Shown piece after piece: positions 1 through 7,421 of a stretch of 64,000 nucleotides of DNA. Position numbers and translations under genes: made by a program. Position 1 is the stretch's first letter. Each line of letters begins with the position of its first letter. Source of the DNA: Bacillota bacterium (lineage in GTDB: Bacteria > Bacillota > UBA4882 > UBA8346); NCBI GenBank assembly GCA_023400055.1, contig JAEXFN010000051.1:62001-126000 (forward strand). The letters are read 5' to 3'. The notes under the pieces are model-generated. The model did no database searches. It was not told the DNA's origin and saw nothing but the letters and a program-made list of their open reading frames with translations.

Positions 1-2187
1 TTTTGGGACAGGATGGGGAAATTGCTGCTCTCCAGCCAGGCTGGAGGAATGGCCTGGGCCGGGGAGCAAGCCACAACCGATGCGGCGGCGGTTCAGGCCG
101 CCTTTGCGGTCGGTGCGGTGGAGCATTTTTACGGCTTGGGGGACGGCGGCGACGGCTTCGACCGCCGGGGAACCGAGCGCCGGATCTGGTCCGGTCATAC
201 GGCGCATATCGGATCGGAGATCCCCGCGCCGTTCGTCATCAGCACCAACGGTTACGGGCTTTTCTTTCATAATCCCTACGAAGCCAAGCTAAGCATCGGC
301 GCTGATCTGCTCAGCTATGAGGCCCAGGGAGGCAACCTTGATTTTTATTTCCTTTACGGGCCGTCGATCGCGGCGATTATCCGCAACTATTACGAGCTGC
401 TGGGCTATCCGCCGCTCTTGCCCAAATGGGCGTTTGGGTTTCAACAGTCGTTCCGGCACTTCATCAACAGTCAGGAAGTGATGGACTTGCCCAAGGATCT
501 GCGCGCCCGGGGCATCCCCTGCGATCATCTTACTTTCTTGAGCACTTACAGCAAGATCCATGGCCGGGAACAAGGCTGGGACAGCCCGATCGCCCGCTAT
601 GAATTCAATCCGTTCTTGTTTCCCGATCCCCAGGCGATGATCGACGAGATTAAAAGCCAGCATTTTCAGATCATGTGCCATCAATATCCCCAAACCGGCA
701 AGGATGCCGAGGGCTATGAGGAGTTCGAAAAGAACGGCTACGGCGTCAAGCTGGCAGACGGGAGCATGCTGATCTTCAATGAATGCAGCCCCGATTGGGA
801 TAACGCTTATGTCGATTTCACCAACCCCGCCGCCCGGGAATGGTGGTGGTGGAAAGTTAAAAAGATTTATGGGATGGGTGTTACCTCATGGTGGAACGAT
901 GGCGGCGAAGGTCCCGAGGCCGGCGAGCTGTATGAAGGTTCGTACCGGAAATGCCACAATGTTCACGATCTCTTCCGCGACCGGCTGATGTATCAGAAGA
1001 TCCGCCAGGATTTCCCGGAGCTGCGGGTGGCGCTCCGCTGCCGCTGCGGTTATGCCGGCATCCACCGCTATGGCGTGATCATTCAGCCCGGCGACATGGA
1101 CTCCGGCCTGGATACGCTGCGCGCCCAGATCATCAAGACGCTGAACTCGGCGCTGTCGGGGAACCCGTTCCGCGGGCCGGATATGGGCGGCCATTATTCG
1201 CAGATTCCGGGGGACGGGACGGTGCTGGGCTTTCATACTTATACCGGTGGCGAGTCCCGGACCGATGAGATCTATCTGCGCTGGATCCAGTTTTGCGCTT
1301 TCAGCTCGATCATGTGGGCCCACGGCCATCCCGAACGTTCAAAGCTGCCCTGGATGAGAGGGTCCAGGATCGAGGCCATCCTGAAACGCTATATCGAGCT
1401 GCGCTACCGGCTGCTGCCCTATCTCTACACCAACGCCTGGCTGGCCTGCAGCAGAGGCGAGCCGCTGATGCGCCCGCTGGTCATGGATTATCCGGACGAC
1501 GAGAATGTGCACGAGCTGGGGACGGAGTATCTCTTCGGCAAGAACATGCTGGTGGCTCCGGTCCTGGCGGAAGGGGTCGGCGAGTGGGAGGTCTATCTGC
1601 CCGAAGGGAAATGGATCGATTTCTGGACCCACCGGGAATATGCCGGGCGACAGGCCGTGAAGGTGGCGGTGGATCAGGAGACGGTGCCGGTATTCATGCG
1701 GGCGGGATCGATCACTCCGTTAGGGCCAGCCGTTCAATACGTCGCTGAGAAACCGTGGGATGCATTGGAGCTCTTGGTGTACCCGGGGCCGGAAGCGGAA
1801 TTCGTCTTATACGAGGACGACGGCGCAACATATGAGTACGAAAAAGGGGAATATGCCTTAACCCGATTCAACTGCGATATAAATGATGACGGGAGCATCG
1901 CGATCCGGCTCGGCAAAACCGAAGGGGACTATCGCGGCATGATTGCGACGCGGGACTACCTGATCCGGGTCTACACGCCGGCCGCTCCGGCGCGGGTCGC
2001 GGTGGATGGGGTGCCGCTGGGGATGGCGCCGGACGCCGTTGACGGCTGGTGGTTCGACGAAAAAGGATTTACCGTCCTAAGGCTTTCCCGGATTAGCCGC
2101 GCGGTGCAGGTGGATATCCAATTTCCGGGAACTTCGGGAACTGAAAAAATCGGTTCGCTGGCGTATTTCATATACCATAATCATTAG
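1..2187 (+). CDS. Glycoside hydrolase family 31 (alpha-glucosidase/alpha-xylosidase type), 5' end cut by window
   Basis: Retaining alpha-glycosidase of family GH31, acting on alpha-glucosides or alpha-xylosides. The frame is open to the window edge, so the N-terminal part is missing; the ATG at 13 lies inside the protein. The (beta/alpha)8 barrel is evident. WWNDGGEG carries the expected nucleophile Asp at bases 898-900, the stretch around 1075-1115 (QPGDMDSGLDTL) contains the acid/base Asp region, GGHYSQ and RWIQFCAFSSIMWAHGH match later GH31 barrel motifs, and the C-terminal beta domains run from about 1500 to the stop. Only 12 bp separate it from the next gene, so it heads or continues an operon with a racemase-like protein and a sugar isomerase. 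The family call is firm. Specificity (glucoside, xyloside, sulfoquinovoside) cannot be decided from sequence alone. Confidence 0.93.
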   Translation, partial: FWDRMGKLLLSSQAGGMAWAGEQATTDAAAVQAAFAVGAVEHFYGLGDGGDGFDRRGTERRIWSGHTAHIGSEIPAPFVISTNGYGLFFHNPYEAKLSIGADLLSYEAQGGNLDFYFLYGPSIAAIIRNYYELLGYPPLLPKWAFGFQQSFRHFINSQEVMDLPKDLRARGIPCDHLTFLSTYSKIHGREQGWDSPIARYEFNPFLFPDPQAMIDEIKSQHFQIMCHQYPQTGKDAEGYEEFEKNGYGVKLADGSMLIFNECSPDWDNAYVDFTNPAAREWWWWKVKKIYGMGVTSWWNDGGEGPEAGELYEGSYRKCHNVHDLFRDRLMYQKIRQDFPELRVALRCRCGYAGIHRYGVIIQPGDMDSGLDTLRAQIIKTLNSALSGNPFRGPDMGGHYSQIPGDGTVLGFHTYTGGESRTDEIYLRWIQFCAFSSIMWAHGHPERSKLPWMRGSRIEAILKRYIELRYRLLPYLYTNAWLACSRGEPLMRPLVMDYPDDENVHELGTEYLFGKNMLVAPVLAEGVGEWEVYLPEGKWIDFWTHREYAGRQAVKVAVDQETVPVFMRAGSITPLGPAVQYVAEKPWDALELLVYPGPEAEFVLYEDDGATYEYEKGEYALTRFNCDINDDGSIAIRLGKTEGDYRGMIATRDYLIRVYTPAAPARVAVDGVPLGMAPDAVDGWWFDEKGFTVLRLSRISRAVQVDIQFPGTSGTEKIGSLAYFIYHNH

Positions 2188-2199
2188 GAGGAGGAGCAA

Positions 2200-2883
2200 A
2201 TGGGCAAGGATCTGAGTTCGAAAACACTGGGAATCATTCATGCGGCGGTTTTTACTTCGCAGGTGGTGCAGAAGTACATCGATGAGATCATCCCCGAAGT
2301 CCAGGTCATGCATTTCGGCGATGACACCGTGCAGCGGGATAATCTGGCCGCGCCGGTCGGCGTGATTCCCAAGGTCAACTTCTTTAAGTTTGCCACGTAC
2401 GCTCATTTTCTGGAGGAGGCCGGAGCCGACCTGATCATGCTGGCTTGTTCGACCTTTAATCAAGCGGTGGAAGTGGCCCGGCCGATGATCAACGTGCCGC
2501 TGTTGCAGATCGACCGGCCGATGATGGACCTGGCGGTCCAGCAGGGCAAACACATCGGCCTGCTGGCTACTTTGCCGAGCACCGTCCCGTCCTCGGAACG
2601 GTTGTTACGGCAAGCCGCCGCCGACGCCGGAAAGGATGTTCAGGTAAAAACGGTACTGTGTTCGGAAGCGTTCAAAGTCCTCCGGGCCGGCGATCCTGAA
2701 AAGCACAATCGGATGCTGCTGGAGGCGATCGATTCCCTGTCCCGGGAGGTCGACGCCATCGTGATGGCCCAAGTGTCGATGGCGGCGTTGGAAGCTTCCC
2801 TGACCCGTCCGCGGGTGCCGGTGTATAACAGCGGTCGGACCGGTTTTCAAAAAGCGCGGGAAATTTTAGAGGCCTTGGCCTAG
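2200..2883 (+). CDS. Aspartate/glutamate racemase superfamily protein
   Basis: A 227-residue protein of the Asp/Glu/hydantoin racemase fold. The first catalytic cysteine is present in ACSTFN (Cys83). The second site, usually GCTH, reads MAQVSMA instead and has no cysteine, so a classical two-cysteine racemase mechanism is doubtful. From memory, a group of family members shares an AQxSMA-type motif, so this may be a conserved variant rather than decay. The start follows AGGAGGAGG with good spacing. It lies 12 bp after the GH31 gene and 18 bp before a sugar isomerase, so it is probably part of the same carbohydrate operon and may act on a non-amino-acid substrate. Substrate unknown. Confidence 0.82.
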   Translation: MGKDLSSKTLGIIHAAVFTSQVVQKYIDEIIPEVQVMHFGDDTVQRDNLAAPVGVIPKVNFFKFATYAHFLEEAGADLIMLACSTFNQAVEVARPMINVPLLQIDRPMMDLAVQQGKHIGLLATLPSTVPSSERLLRQAAADAGKDVQVKTVLCSEAFKVLRAGDPEKHNRMLLEAIDSLSREVDAIVMAQVSMAALEASLTRPRVPVYNSGRTGFQKAREILEALA

Positions 2884-2901
2884 ACGGGTGGGGGTGAAAA
2901 A

Positions 2902-3714
2902 ATGAGAATCGGATATTGCGCCAATATGAACGCCGCCCAGCCGAACGGCCTGGGAATCGAGAGCATCGAAACCGTTGCCGATCTGGGCTTCGACTATATC
3001 GAGCTTCCCTTGGCGCAGCTGATGGCGCTGGCGGAGCCGGAGTTCCGGCAACTCAAAGAGCGCGTCCTGGCGTCGGGAATCCGCTGCGCGGCCTGCAATA
3101 ATTTTTTCCCGGCCGACCTCCGGCTGACCGGGGAAGCGGTGCCGGCCGAGCGGGTCGCCGCCTATTACCGGGCGGCCCTGGAGCGCGCCCAACAACTGGG
3201 GGCGGCGATCGTCGTTTTCGGCAGTTCCGGAGCACGGAACGTCCCGGCGGGTTTCGCGAAAGAGCGGGCTTGGAAGCAGTTGGTCGAGTTGCTGCGGGAC
3301 ATGGACCCGGTGGCCCGGCAATACGGGATCACCATCGTCATCGAGCCGCTGAACCGGCAGGAAAGCAACATCGTCAATTCGGTCGCCGAGGGTTTGCAAC
3401 TGGCCAATGAGGTCCGGCGCGATAATATCCAGCTGCTGGTGGACTATTACCATCTGAGCCTGGCCAATGAAGATCCGGCCATCGTCGTGACCGCCGGCTC
3501 CGCCATCCGGCATGTGCATTTCGCCGAACCGCAGGGCAGGGTATTTCCCAAAGCGGAATCGCGACCGGCTTACGCCGCATTTGTCGAAGCGTTGCGGCAG
3601 ATCCATTATGCCCAGCGCCTCAGCATCGAGGCCTTCTCCGCCGACCTGCGGCGCGACGCCCGGACGGGGCTGGCCTTCTTGAAGGAGCTGACGCTTCCTT
3701 TGGCTGAGTTTTAG
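2902..3714 (+). CDS. Sugar phosphate isomerase/epimerase (AP endonuclease 2-like TIM barrel)
   Basis: A 270-residue TIM-barrel protein of the xylose isomerase-like superfamily. The four metal ligands of the keto-sugar 3-epimerase/hydroxypyruvate isomerase type are recognisable in order: Glu in VIEPLNRQ, Asp in LLVDYYH, His in HVHFAEPQGR and Glu in SIEAFS near the C-terminus. Family members interconvert ketoses or keto-acids using Mn or Mg. It starts at an ATG behind GGGGGTG and is the last gene of the operon, followed by a strong terminator shared with the convergent esterase. The exact substrate is not determinable. Confidence 0.85.
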   Translation: MRIGYCANMNAAQPNGLGIESIETVADLGFDYIELPLAQLMALAEPEFRQLKERVLASGIRCAACNNFFPADLRLTGEAVPAERVAAYYRAALERAQQLGAAIVVFGSSGARNVPAGFAKERAWKQLVELLRDMDPVARQYGITIVIEPLNRQESNIVNSVAEGLQLANEVRRDNIQLLVDYYHLSLANEDPAIVVTAGSAIRHVHFAEPQGRVFPKAESRPAYAAFVEALRQIHYAQRLSIEAFSADLRRDARTGLAFLKELTLPLAEF

Positions 3715-3772
3715 GATTCGGAATTCCGGAGAGAGAAGTTTGAGAAGTTTCGCGAGTATATTTAGGGATGGA

Positions 3773-3811
3773 TTGGAGCCAGGCCGATAGAGGATATCGG
3801 CTTGGCTCCAA
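3773..3811. terminator. Bidirectional terminator between convergent genes
   Basis: A 17-bp inverted repeat (left arm 3773-3789, right arm 3795-3811, one G-U type mismatch, 5-nt loop) lies between the convergent isomerase (+) and esterase (-). It is followed on the plus strand by ATTTTAT. The core CCGATA...TATCGG reappears in the hairpin at 14677-14701, so the two belong to a small family of related terminators. Confidence 0.8.
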
Positions 3812-3819
3812 TTTTATAG

Positions 3820-4677
3820 TTACACCTGGCTATTAATCTTTCCCAGTTGCGCCCGGTATTCTTCCAGGGATAAGTCGCCTTTGGCAAACTTGTTTCCCAA
3901 CTGGGCAATTCTTTCCGTTTTGGTCAAGGGCCTTTCGCTATCGATATGGGCCGCGTTATTTTCGCCTTCAAGCGGCTCCAATATCGGCTGAAGCTTGTCA
4001 AAGGCCGCAAAATACCGCAGACCGAATATTCTTTGGGAAACCGCGTTGATGTGAATGCCGTCTGGATTGGCCATAAGACCGGAGGCCGTGACGAAATAGC
4101 AGTTTTCTTGGGTAGCGGCAAATCTTTTCAGTTCCTTATTCACCAGCGGGTAATCGGGAAAATATTCACCAACCCGGCCTTTGTCTAAAAAATCCCCCAG
4201 CCCTCCGATGATCAGCGATATGTCCGGTACATCCAGTTCACGGCGGAGCGCCTCGACAATGAGTAAAAACTTTTCATAGTAATGGCCGGCCCGTTCCGAG
4301 GCGCACTCATTTTCGCCTTGATGCCAGAGTATTCCATCCAGCACGCTGGTCCGTTGGGCGATTTTGGCCTGGAAGACCGCGTGTTCAAACAGCAATCCCC
4401 CCACCGCCCAATCGTCGAGGCTGGTGCCGCCATCCGCGCAGGGAATCAGCCCAATTTCCTCATGGCTGTTTTTGCCGCACCATGCCGCCGCAAAGGAGGC
4501 CGCGAGGCCAATCCCGGCAAAAGGCCGGTCGTAGTTGATCGGCTCGGTCATCATTTGCCAGCGGCCGTTGCGCAGCATCTTGATGCGTTCATTGCAGATC
4601 GGCGGGACATCTTTCAGAAATCCGCGCCCGGCCATATTGGACTGTCCAACCATTAAAAAAGAATGGATCATGAGCAT
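3820..4677 (-). CDS. SGNH-type sialate O-acetylesterase-like (SASA family) esterase with SHOCT-like tail
   Basis: A 285-residue carbohydrate esterase of the SASA/DUF303 group, expected to remove acetyl groups from sugars. GQSNMAGRG near residue 12 holds the nucleophilic serine, WHQGENEC is the conserved central block, and DGIHINAVSQ supplies the catalytic Asp-x-x-His. No signal peptide is visible, so it is probably cytoplasmic. The last 30 residues (about 255-280, IAQLGNKFAKGDLSLEEY) resemble a SHOCT oligomerisation motif, an unusual addition to this enzyme. The start is supported by AGGGG 7 nt upstream. The gene is convergent to the GH31 operon and lies downstream of the XRE repressor on the same strand, separated by a nested inverted repeat. 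Confidence 0.85.
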   Translation of the reverse strand: MLMIHSFLMVGQSNMAGRGFLKDVPPICNERIKMLRNGRWQMMTEPINYDRPFAGIGLAASFAAAWCGKNSHEEIGLIPCADGGTSLDDWAVGGLLFEHAVFQAKIAQRTSVLDGILWHQGENECASERAGHYYEKFLLIVEALRRELDVPDISLIIGGLGDFLDKGRVGEYFPDYPLVNKELKRFAATQENCYFVTASGLMANPDGIHINAVSQRIFGLRYFAAFDKLQPILEPLEGENNAAHIDSERPLTKTERIAQLGNKFAKGDLSLEEYRAQLGKINSQV

Positions 4678-4783
4678 TTAATTCCCCTTTATGTTAGCCT
4701 GGTCGCCGCTATTATTCATGAAAATCAACATTTTATCACGTAAAGTCTGTTCCCGCGGTTTATTATATATCATTTTAAGCCAT

Positions 4784-4843
4784 GTGATAAAGTCTCTTTC
4801 TATTCCGAATCGTCTTGTGAAGCGATTCAAACGACTTTATCAC
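4784..4843. repeat. Nested inverted repeat between XRE gene and esterase
   Basis: An outer perfect 11-bp inverted repeat (GTGATAAAGTC at 4784-4794, complement at 4833-4843) encloses an inner 6-bp one (GAATCG 4807-4812, CGATTC 4823-4828). It lies just downstream of the XRE stop codon, so the minus-strand transcript would fold into a long hairpin. There is no U-tract, so it may be an RNA-processing or attenuation structure, or a protein-binding site, rather than a simple terminator. Confidence 0.6.
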
Positions 4844-4847
4844 TTGC

Positions 4848-5075
4848 TTATAACCTCTTCCTATTTTCTGTCCATCCAAGTAAATAATCGGTGCTAACTT
4901 TAAAGAAAGCGGCAATTTTGAGTAATGTCGCATATTCTGGTTCTCTTTTGTCTTTCTCGTACCGGTTAACGGATGAAACATCAATGCCAATCTTCTTGGC
5001 AATTTCTTCCTGGCTGAGATTCAATTCTTTACGAAGTTGTTTGAATCTTGCCCCAAATTCCGTTTTGATCTTCAA
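4848..5075 (-). CDS. XRE-family (Cro/C1-type) transcriptional repressor
   Basis: A 75-residue helix-turn-helix protein. The HTH spans roughly residues 8-62, with QLRKELNLSQEEIAKKIG and SSVNRYEKDKREPEYATLL as helices and the typical phage-repressor ending STDYLLG. I chose the TTG at 5075 because GGAGGG stands 4 nt upstream; the TTG at 5087 has no Shine-Dalgarno. No ligand or protease domain follows. It is divergent from a 102-aa protein gene, and the intervening DNA carries two copies of a palindrome overlapping both promoters, so autoregulation plus repression of the neighbour is the likely role (inference). The pair resembles the modules at 6.5-7.4, 43.1-43.8 and 55.2-56.1 kb. Confidence 0.9.
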   Translation of the reverse strand: MKIKTEFGARFKQLRKELNLSQEEIAKKIGIDVSSVNRYEKDKREPEYATLLKIAAFFKVSTDYLLGWTENRKRL

Positions 5076-5105
5076 GATTCCCTCCAAAAAATATTAGAAA
5101 AATAA

Positions 5106-5164
5106 TTGACATTTGCCTAATGGGCAAATATAATATAAAGTATAAATTGCCCATTAGGCAAATT
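5106..5164. promoter_or_regulatory. Divergent promoter/operator region of the XRE module
   Basis: On the plus strand TTGACA (5106-5111), a 17-bp spacer and TATAAT (5129-5134) form a perfect sigma-A promoter facing the 102-aa gene. The entire spacer is the palindrome TTTGCC-TAATG-GGCAAA. A second copy in opposite orientation (5145-5163) lies 15 bp on, and overlaps a weaker minus-strand promoter (TTGCCT, 18 bp, TATATT) for the XRE gene. Repressor bound at these sites would occlude both promoters. Operator function is inferred from symmetry and position. Confidence 0.8.
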
Positions 5165-5403
5165 GTATTTTATTTCTTAGCAGAACCAGGTGCACCTATC
5201 ATTTAGCGTACATTTATTCGATGATGTCAAAAGTTAGTATATTAATTTATTTTATCAAACTTCGTCTCCCGACACAAGTGTTCCGCTTTTAGTATGGATA
5301 TTGGAGCAATTTTGCAGTTATTATCAAGAAACTTAAAGCTAACTTAATCAACCCATAATCGATTTTCCCCTTTTCGCTTTAATTAACCAAGGAGGTTAAT
5401 CCA

Positions 5404-5712
5404 ATGCTCACCTACAAAGACACCGGCATCAAAAAATACATCTTCGAACGGATCTGCCAAATCCACGACGAAATCCTGGTGAACGACGACGAATACCGGG
5501 AACTGGGCCAGATTCCAACCGAACTGTTCCACCGGCTCTTCGCCAAACTGCCAACCGGTGACCGGCAAATCCTGGACCAATATAGTTCCGAATTCATGAA
5601 GCGACTGAATCGCCAGGACGAAATTCTCTACAGCCGTGGGTTAATGGATGGTATTTTTTTGTGCCGCTGGATCGATCGGATCGGGAGCGGCGAAGAGAAG
5701 AATATCTTGTAA
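5404..5712 (+). CDS. Small conserved protein of an XRE-linked module (unknown function)
   Basis: A 102-residue, charged, largely helical protein with no signal peptide. The start is fixed by AAGGAGG 8 nt upstream. It is clearly paralogous to the 103-aa product at 55767-56078; both share the pattern DxEYRE near residue 30 and YSRGLMDGI near residue 80, with a middle D-R-x-x-L-D segment. The 101-aa product at 43451 matches more remotely (DAEYQQF, FTQGFQDG). The layout vaguely recalls small Bacillota families annotated DUF6809, but I cannot confirm that. Transcription probably starts at the repressible promoter at 5106-5134, giving a leader of about 260 nt. Function unknown. Confidence 0.8.
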   Translation: MLTYKDTGIKKYIFERICQIHDEILVNDDEYRELGQIPTELFHRLFAKLPTGDRQILDQYSSEFMKRLNRQDEILYSRGLMDGIFLCRWIDRIGSGEEKNIL

Positions 5713-5958
5713 GTGGGTGATTAACTATTATCTTTGAAAAACTGAAACCGCCCGATATAACCAGACGGTTATCATGGACTTGAAGGTAAATTTTTATAGA
5801 CCTATCTTGATGAATTCTGCTATCGGTTCAATCGGCGATTTTGGAAGGTTATTGAATGCTTGTGCTTTTGGAAATTATTATATTGTTCCTGGAGCATGTA
5901 CATAATCAAAACATATGTTCCAGTAAAGCTCTTCGGATCTAAATTTATAATTAGTAAA
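5713..5958. other. Intergenic stretch without recognisable features
   Basis: AT-rich spacer between the small-protein gene and the tandem array. A weak inverted repeat (AACCG about 5746, CGGTT about 5766) may terminate the upstream gene. Otherwise nothing is seen. Confidence 0.4.
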
Positions 5959-6294
5959 GAGATCGTTTTGTCAATAAGTGCTCTCTTTTTGGAGATCAAT
6001 GAGCTCGTTAAGTCACTCAATAAGCTCATTTTGTGGATAAGTGAGCTCATTTTGTTAACGAAAGAGCTCTTTTTGTGAATAAGTAAGCTCTTTCAGTCGT
6101 TCAACAAGCTCATTTTGTGGATAAGTAAGCTCATTTTGTTAATAAGAGAGCTTTTTTTGTGAATAAATGAGCTCGCTCAGTCGCTCAGCAAGCTCATTTT
6201 GTGGATAAGTAAGCTCTTTTTGTTAATAAGTGATCTATTTCTGTGGATAAACGGGTTCGTTGAATGAGGTTAATAGTTTTGGCTGTGGATAAGT
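5959..6294. repeat. 21-bp tandem array (16 monomers, 84-bp higher-order unit) with 7 DnaA boxes
   Basis: The 336 bp divide exactly into sixteen 21-bp monomers, most beginning GAGCTC or AAGCTC. They repeat in the order A-B-C-D, giving an 84-bp unit. A monomers end in TTTTGTGGATAAGT and C monomers in TTTTGTGAATAAGT, so each contains TTATCCACA or TTATTCACA on the minus strand. Exact boxes start at 6032, 6074, 6116, 6158, 6200, 6242 and 6284, a uniform 42-bp spacing with one orientation. B monomers have TGTTAATAA or similar, and D monomers lack a box. It lies between convergent genes. Confidence 0.93.
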
Positions 6295-6350
6295 CGGAAA
6301 AGTGCAGTTAAAACCATGTAAAGTCGGGGGGCCAAACTTCCAAGTTTGAG
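6295..6350. repeat. Element C, copy 1 (partial)
   Basis: Directly after the last array monomer, GTGCAGTTAAAA and AAAGTCGGGG-type sequence matches the tract at 39024-39110 and 42174-42275. Element C always follows a pair of DnaA boxes 42 bp apart in TGTGGATAA orientation. Confidence 0.6.
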
Positions 6351-6450
6351 TCAACCACACCGGAAGAAGTCCTGGCGATTGCTGCGGAAAAGCTGGCCCA
6401 ACCTTTATCAGCGGCAAACCGGGGCTGTTTTAGAGCTGTGGCCGCACCTT

Positions 6451-6948
6451 TCATCCCTTCCTCTCCCCAATCTCGGGGAACGACCGCTTCAATTGCACCA
6501 ACAACCAAGTCTTAATATCCTGGTCTCCCTCATGCCATAGCTTCAGAACATGCTCCAGATAAACCATGATTTCACGAGGAGTGTCGGCATTTTCCCGGCT
6601 GATGTTATTGGCTGCGATATAGGATTGGGCCTCGGCAAATTCGGGGTCTTTCAAAAGATTAATGAAGGCTGCGGCAACTGCTTTGGCTCCCAATAAACGC
6701 ATGCCTTTGGTCAGATAATCGGTGGGGGAAGCCAGCATTTCGCCTTGGCCGGTTTTGATCCAATCGGGATTGGCTAAAAATTGAGTCATGACGGCGTAAA
6801 GAAACGTATCGGAGGGTTCCAAGGCATCCGCTTCAACTCGGGAAACAGTCGCTTGGCTGATCCCCGTTTTGAGAGTAAACTCTTTTCGCGATAAGCCAAG
6901 CTGCTCTCTGAGCGATCGAATGCGATTTCCAATTGAACTATTTTGCAT
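6451..6948 (-). CDS. XRE-family repressor with C-terminal extension
   Basis: A 165-residue regulator. The N-terminal HTH (residues about 5-60: GNRIRSLREQLGLSRKEF, ISQATVSRVEADALEPSD) is followed by WIKTGQGEML, typical of XRE proteins of this length, and an uncharacterised helical C-terminal half (about 75-165). The ATG at 6948 is preferred because AAGGTG lies upstream with 11-nt spacing; the ATG 30 nt earlier has no ribosome-binding site. It is divergent from the Spo0E-like gene. A consensus promoter with a palindrome in its spacer lies just upstream and faces that gene, so repression of the phosphatase gene is the likely function (inference). Confidence 0.87.
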   Translation of the reverse strand: MQNSSIGNRIRSLREQLGLSRKEFTLKTGISQATVSRVEADALEPSDTFLYAVMTQFLANPDWIKTGQGEMLASPTDYLTKGMRLLGAKAVAAAFINLLKDPEFAEAQSYIAANNISRENADTPREIMVYLEHVLKLWHEGDQDIKTWLLVQLKRSFPEIGERKG

Positions 6949-6963
6949 AAATAAAAAATCACC

Positions 6964-6992
6964 TTGACATTTTTTCATCGTGAAAATATAAT
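6964..6992 (+). promoter_or_regulatory. Consensus promoter with palindromic operator in spacer, for Spo0E-like gene
   Basis: TTGACA (6964-6969), 17-bp spacer, TATAAT (6987-6992). The spacer contains the palindrome TTTTCA-TCG-TGAAAA (6972-6986). This is the same design as at 5106-5134: a strong sigma-A promoter that a dimeric repressor could shut by binding between the hexamers. The Spo0E-like start codon is 150 bp downstream. Confidence 0.75.
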
Positions 6993-7142
6993 GAGACTAT
7001 AAACAAAATTTGTAATATATTTCCTAAATAAAAGGAATAGCAGGACTAGACCCAGATCATGCTATATTGGGTCTTAAATTTTTGTGCCTAAGTCACAATT
7101 ATATTGATTATACCATATTTTAACGAAACGTAGAAAAGGACC

Positions 7143-7352
7143 ATGCAACAAACAGAGCTGAATCCAATCGACATTCTCAAACAACAGATCTCCGCCAGCC
7201 GCCGGATGCTCCATGATCTCTGGAATGCTCACGGCGCCAGCGACCCAATCGTCGTGGCCGCCAGCATCGAGCTGGATTGCCTGATCAACCAGTATCACCG
7301 GCTAAATTGGAAGCGGGCAGACGTTCCGGATTATTTAGGAGTCTTAAAATAG
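7143..7352 (+). CDS. Spo0E-like aspartyl-phosphate phosphatase
   Basis: A 69-residue two-helix protein. Helix 1 (DILKQQISASRRMLHDLW) and helix 2 with the signature SIELDCLINQYHR match the S-x-x-L-D-x-L-I-x-x-Y pattern of Spo0E/YnzD-type phosphatases, which dephosphorylate the sporulation master regulator Spo0A~P. The ATG follows AAAAGGA. It is controlled from the operator-bearing promoter at 6964-6992 and ends at a clear terminator. Such proteins imply a Spo0A phosphorelay and hence a spore-forming ancestor. A decayed copy of its 5' region lies at 40155-40262. Confidence 0.82.
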   Translation: MQQTELNPIDILKQQISASRRMLHDLWNAHGASDPIVVAASIELDCLINQYHRLNWKRADVPDYLGVLK

Positions 7353-7392
7353 ACCGGCAGGTACGGAAATATGATATATCGAAGTAAATAAC

Positions 7393-7421
7393 AAAGGTCA
7401 GCGCCATGTGCGCTGGCCTTT
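7393..7421 (+). terminator. Terminator of Spo0E-like gene
   Basis: Inverted repeat AAAGGTCAGCGC (7393-7404) and GCGCTGGCCTTT (7410-7421) with one G-U pair and a 5-nt loop, ending in T residues. A related hairpin lies at 21715-21752. Confidence 0.75.

Noticed and set aside
2866..3606. A 246-residue minus-strand frame opposite the sugar isomerase
   Set aside because: Shadow frame with no family resemblance. The plus-strand protein has all four metal ligands.
5959..6294. Chromosomal origin of replication
   Set aside because: DnaA boxes are abundant, but no dnaA/dnaN gene and no clear AT-rich unwinding element with DnaA-trio adjoin them, and similar arrays occur at several loci. Titration or regulatory sites are more plausible.
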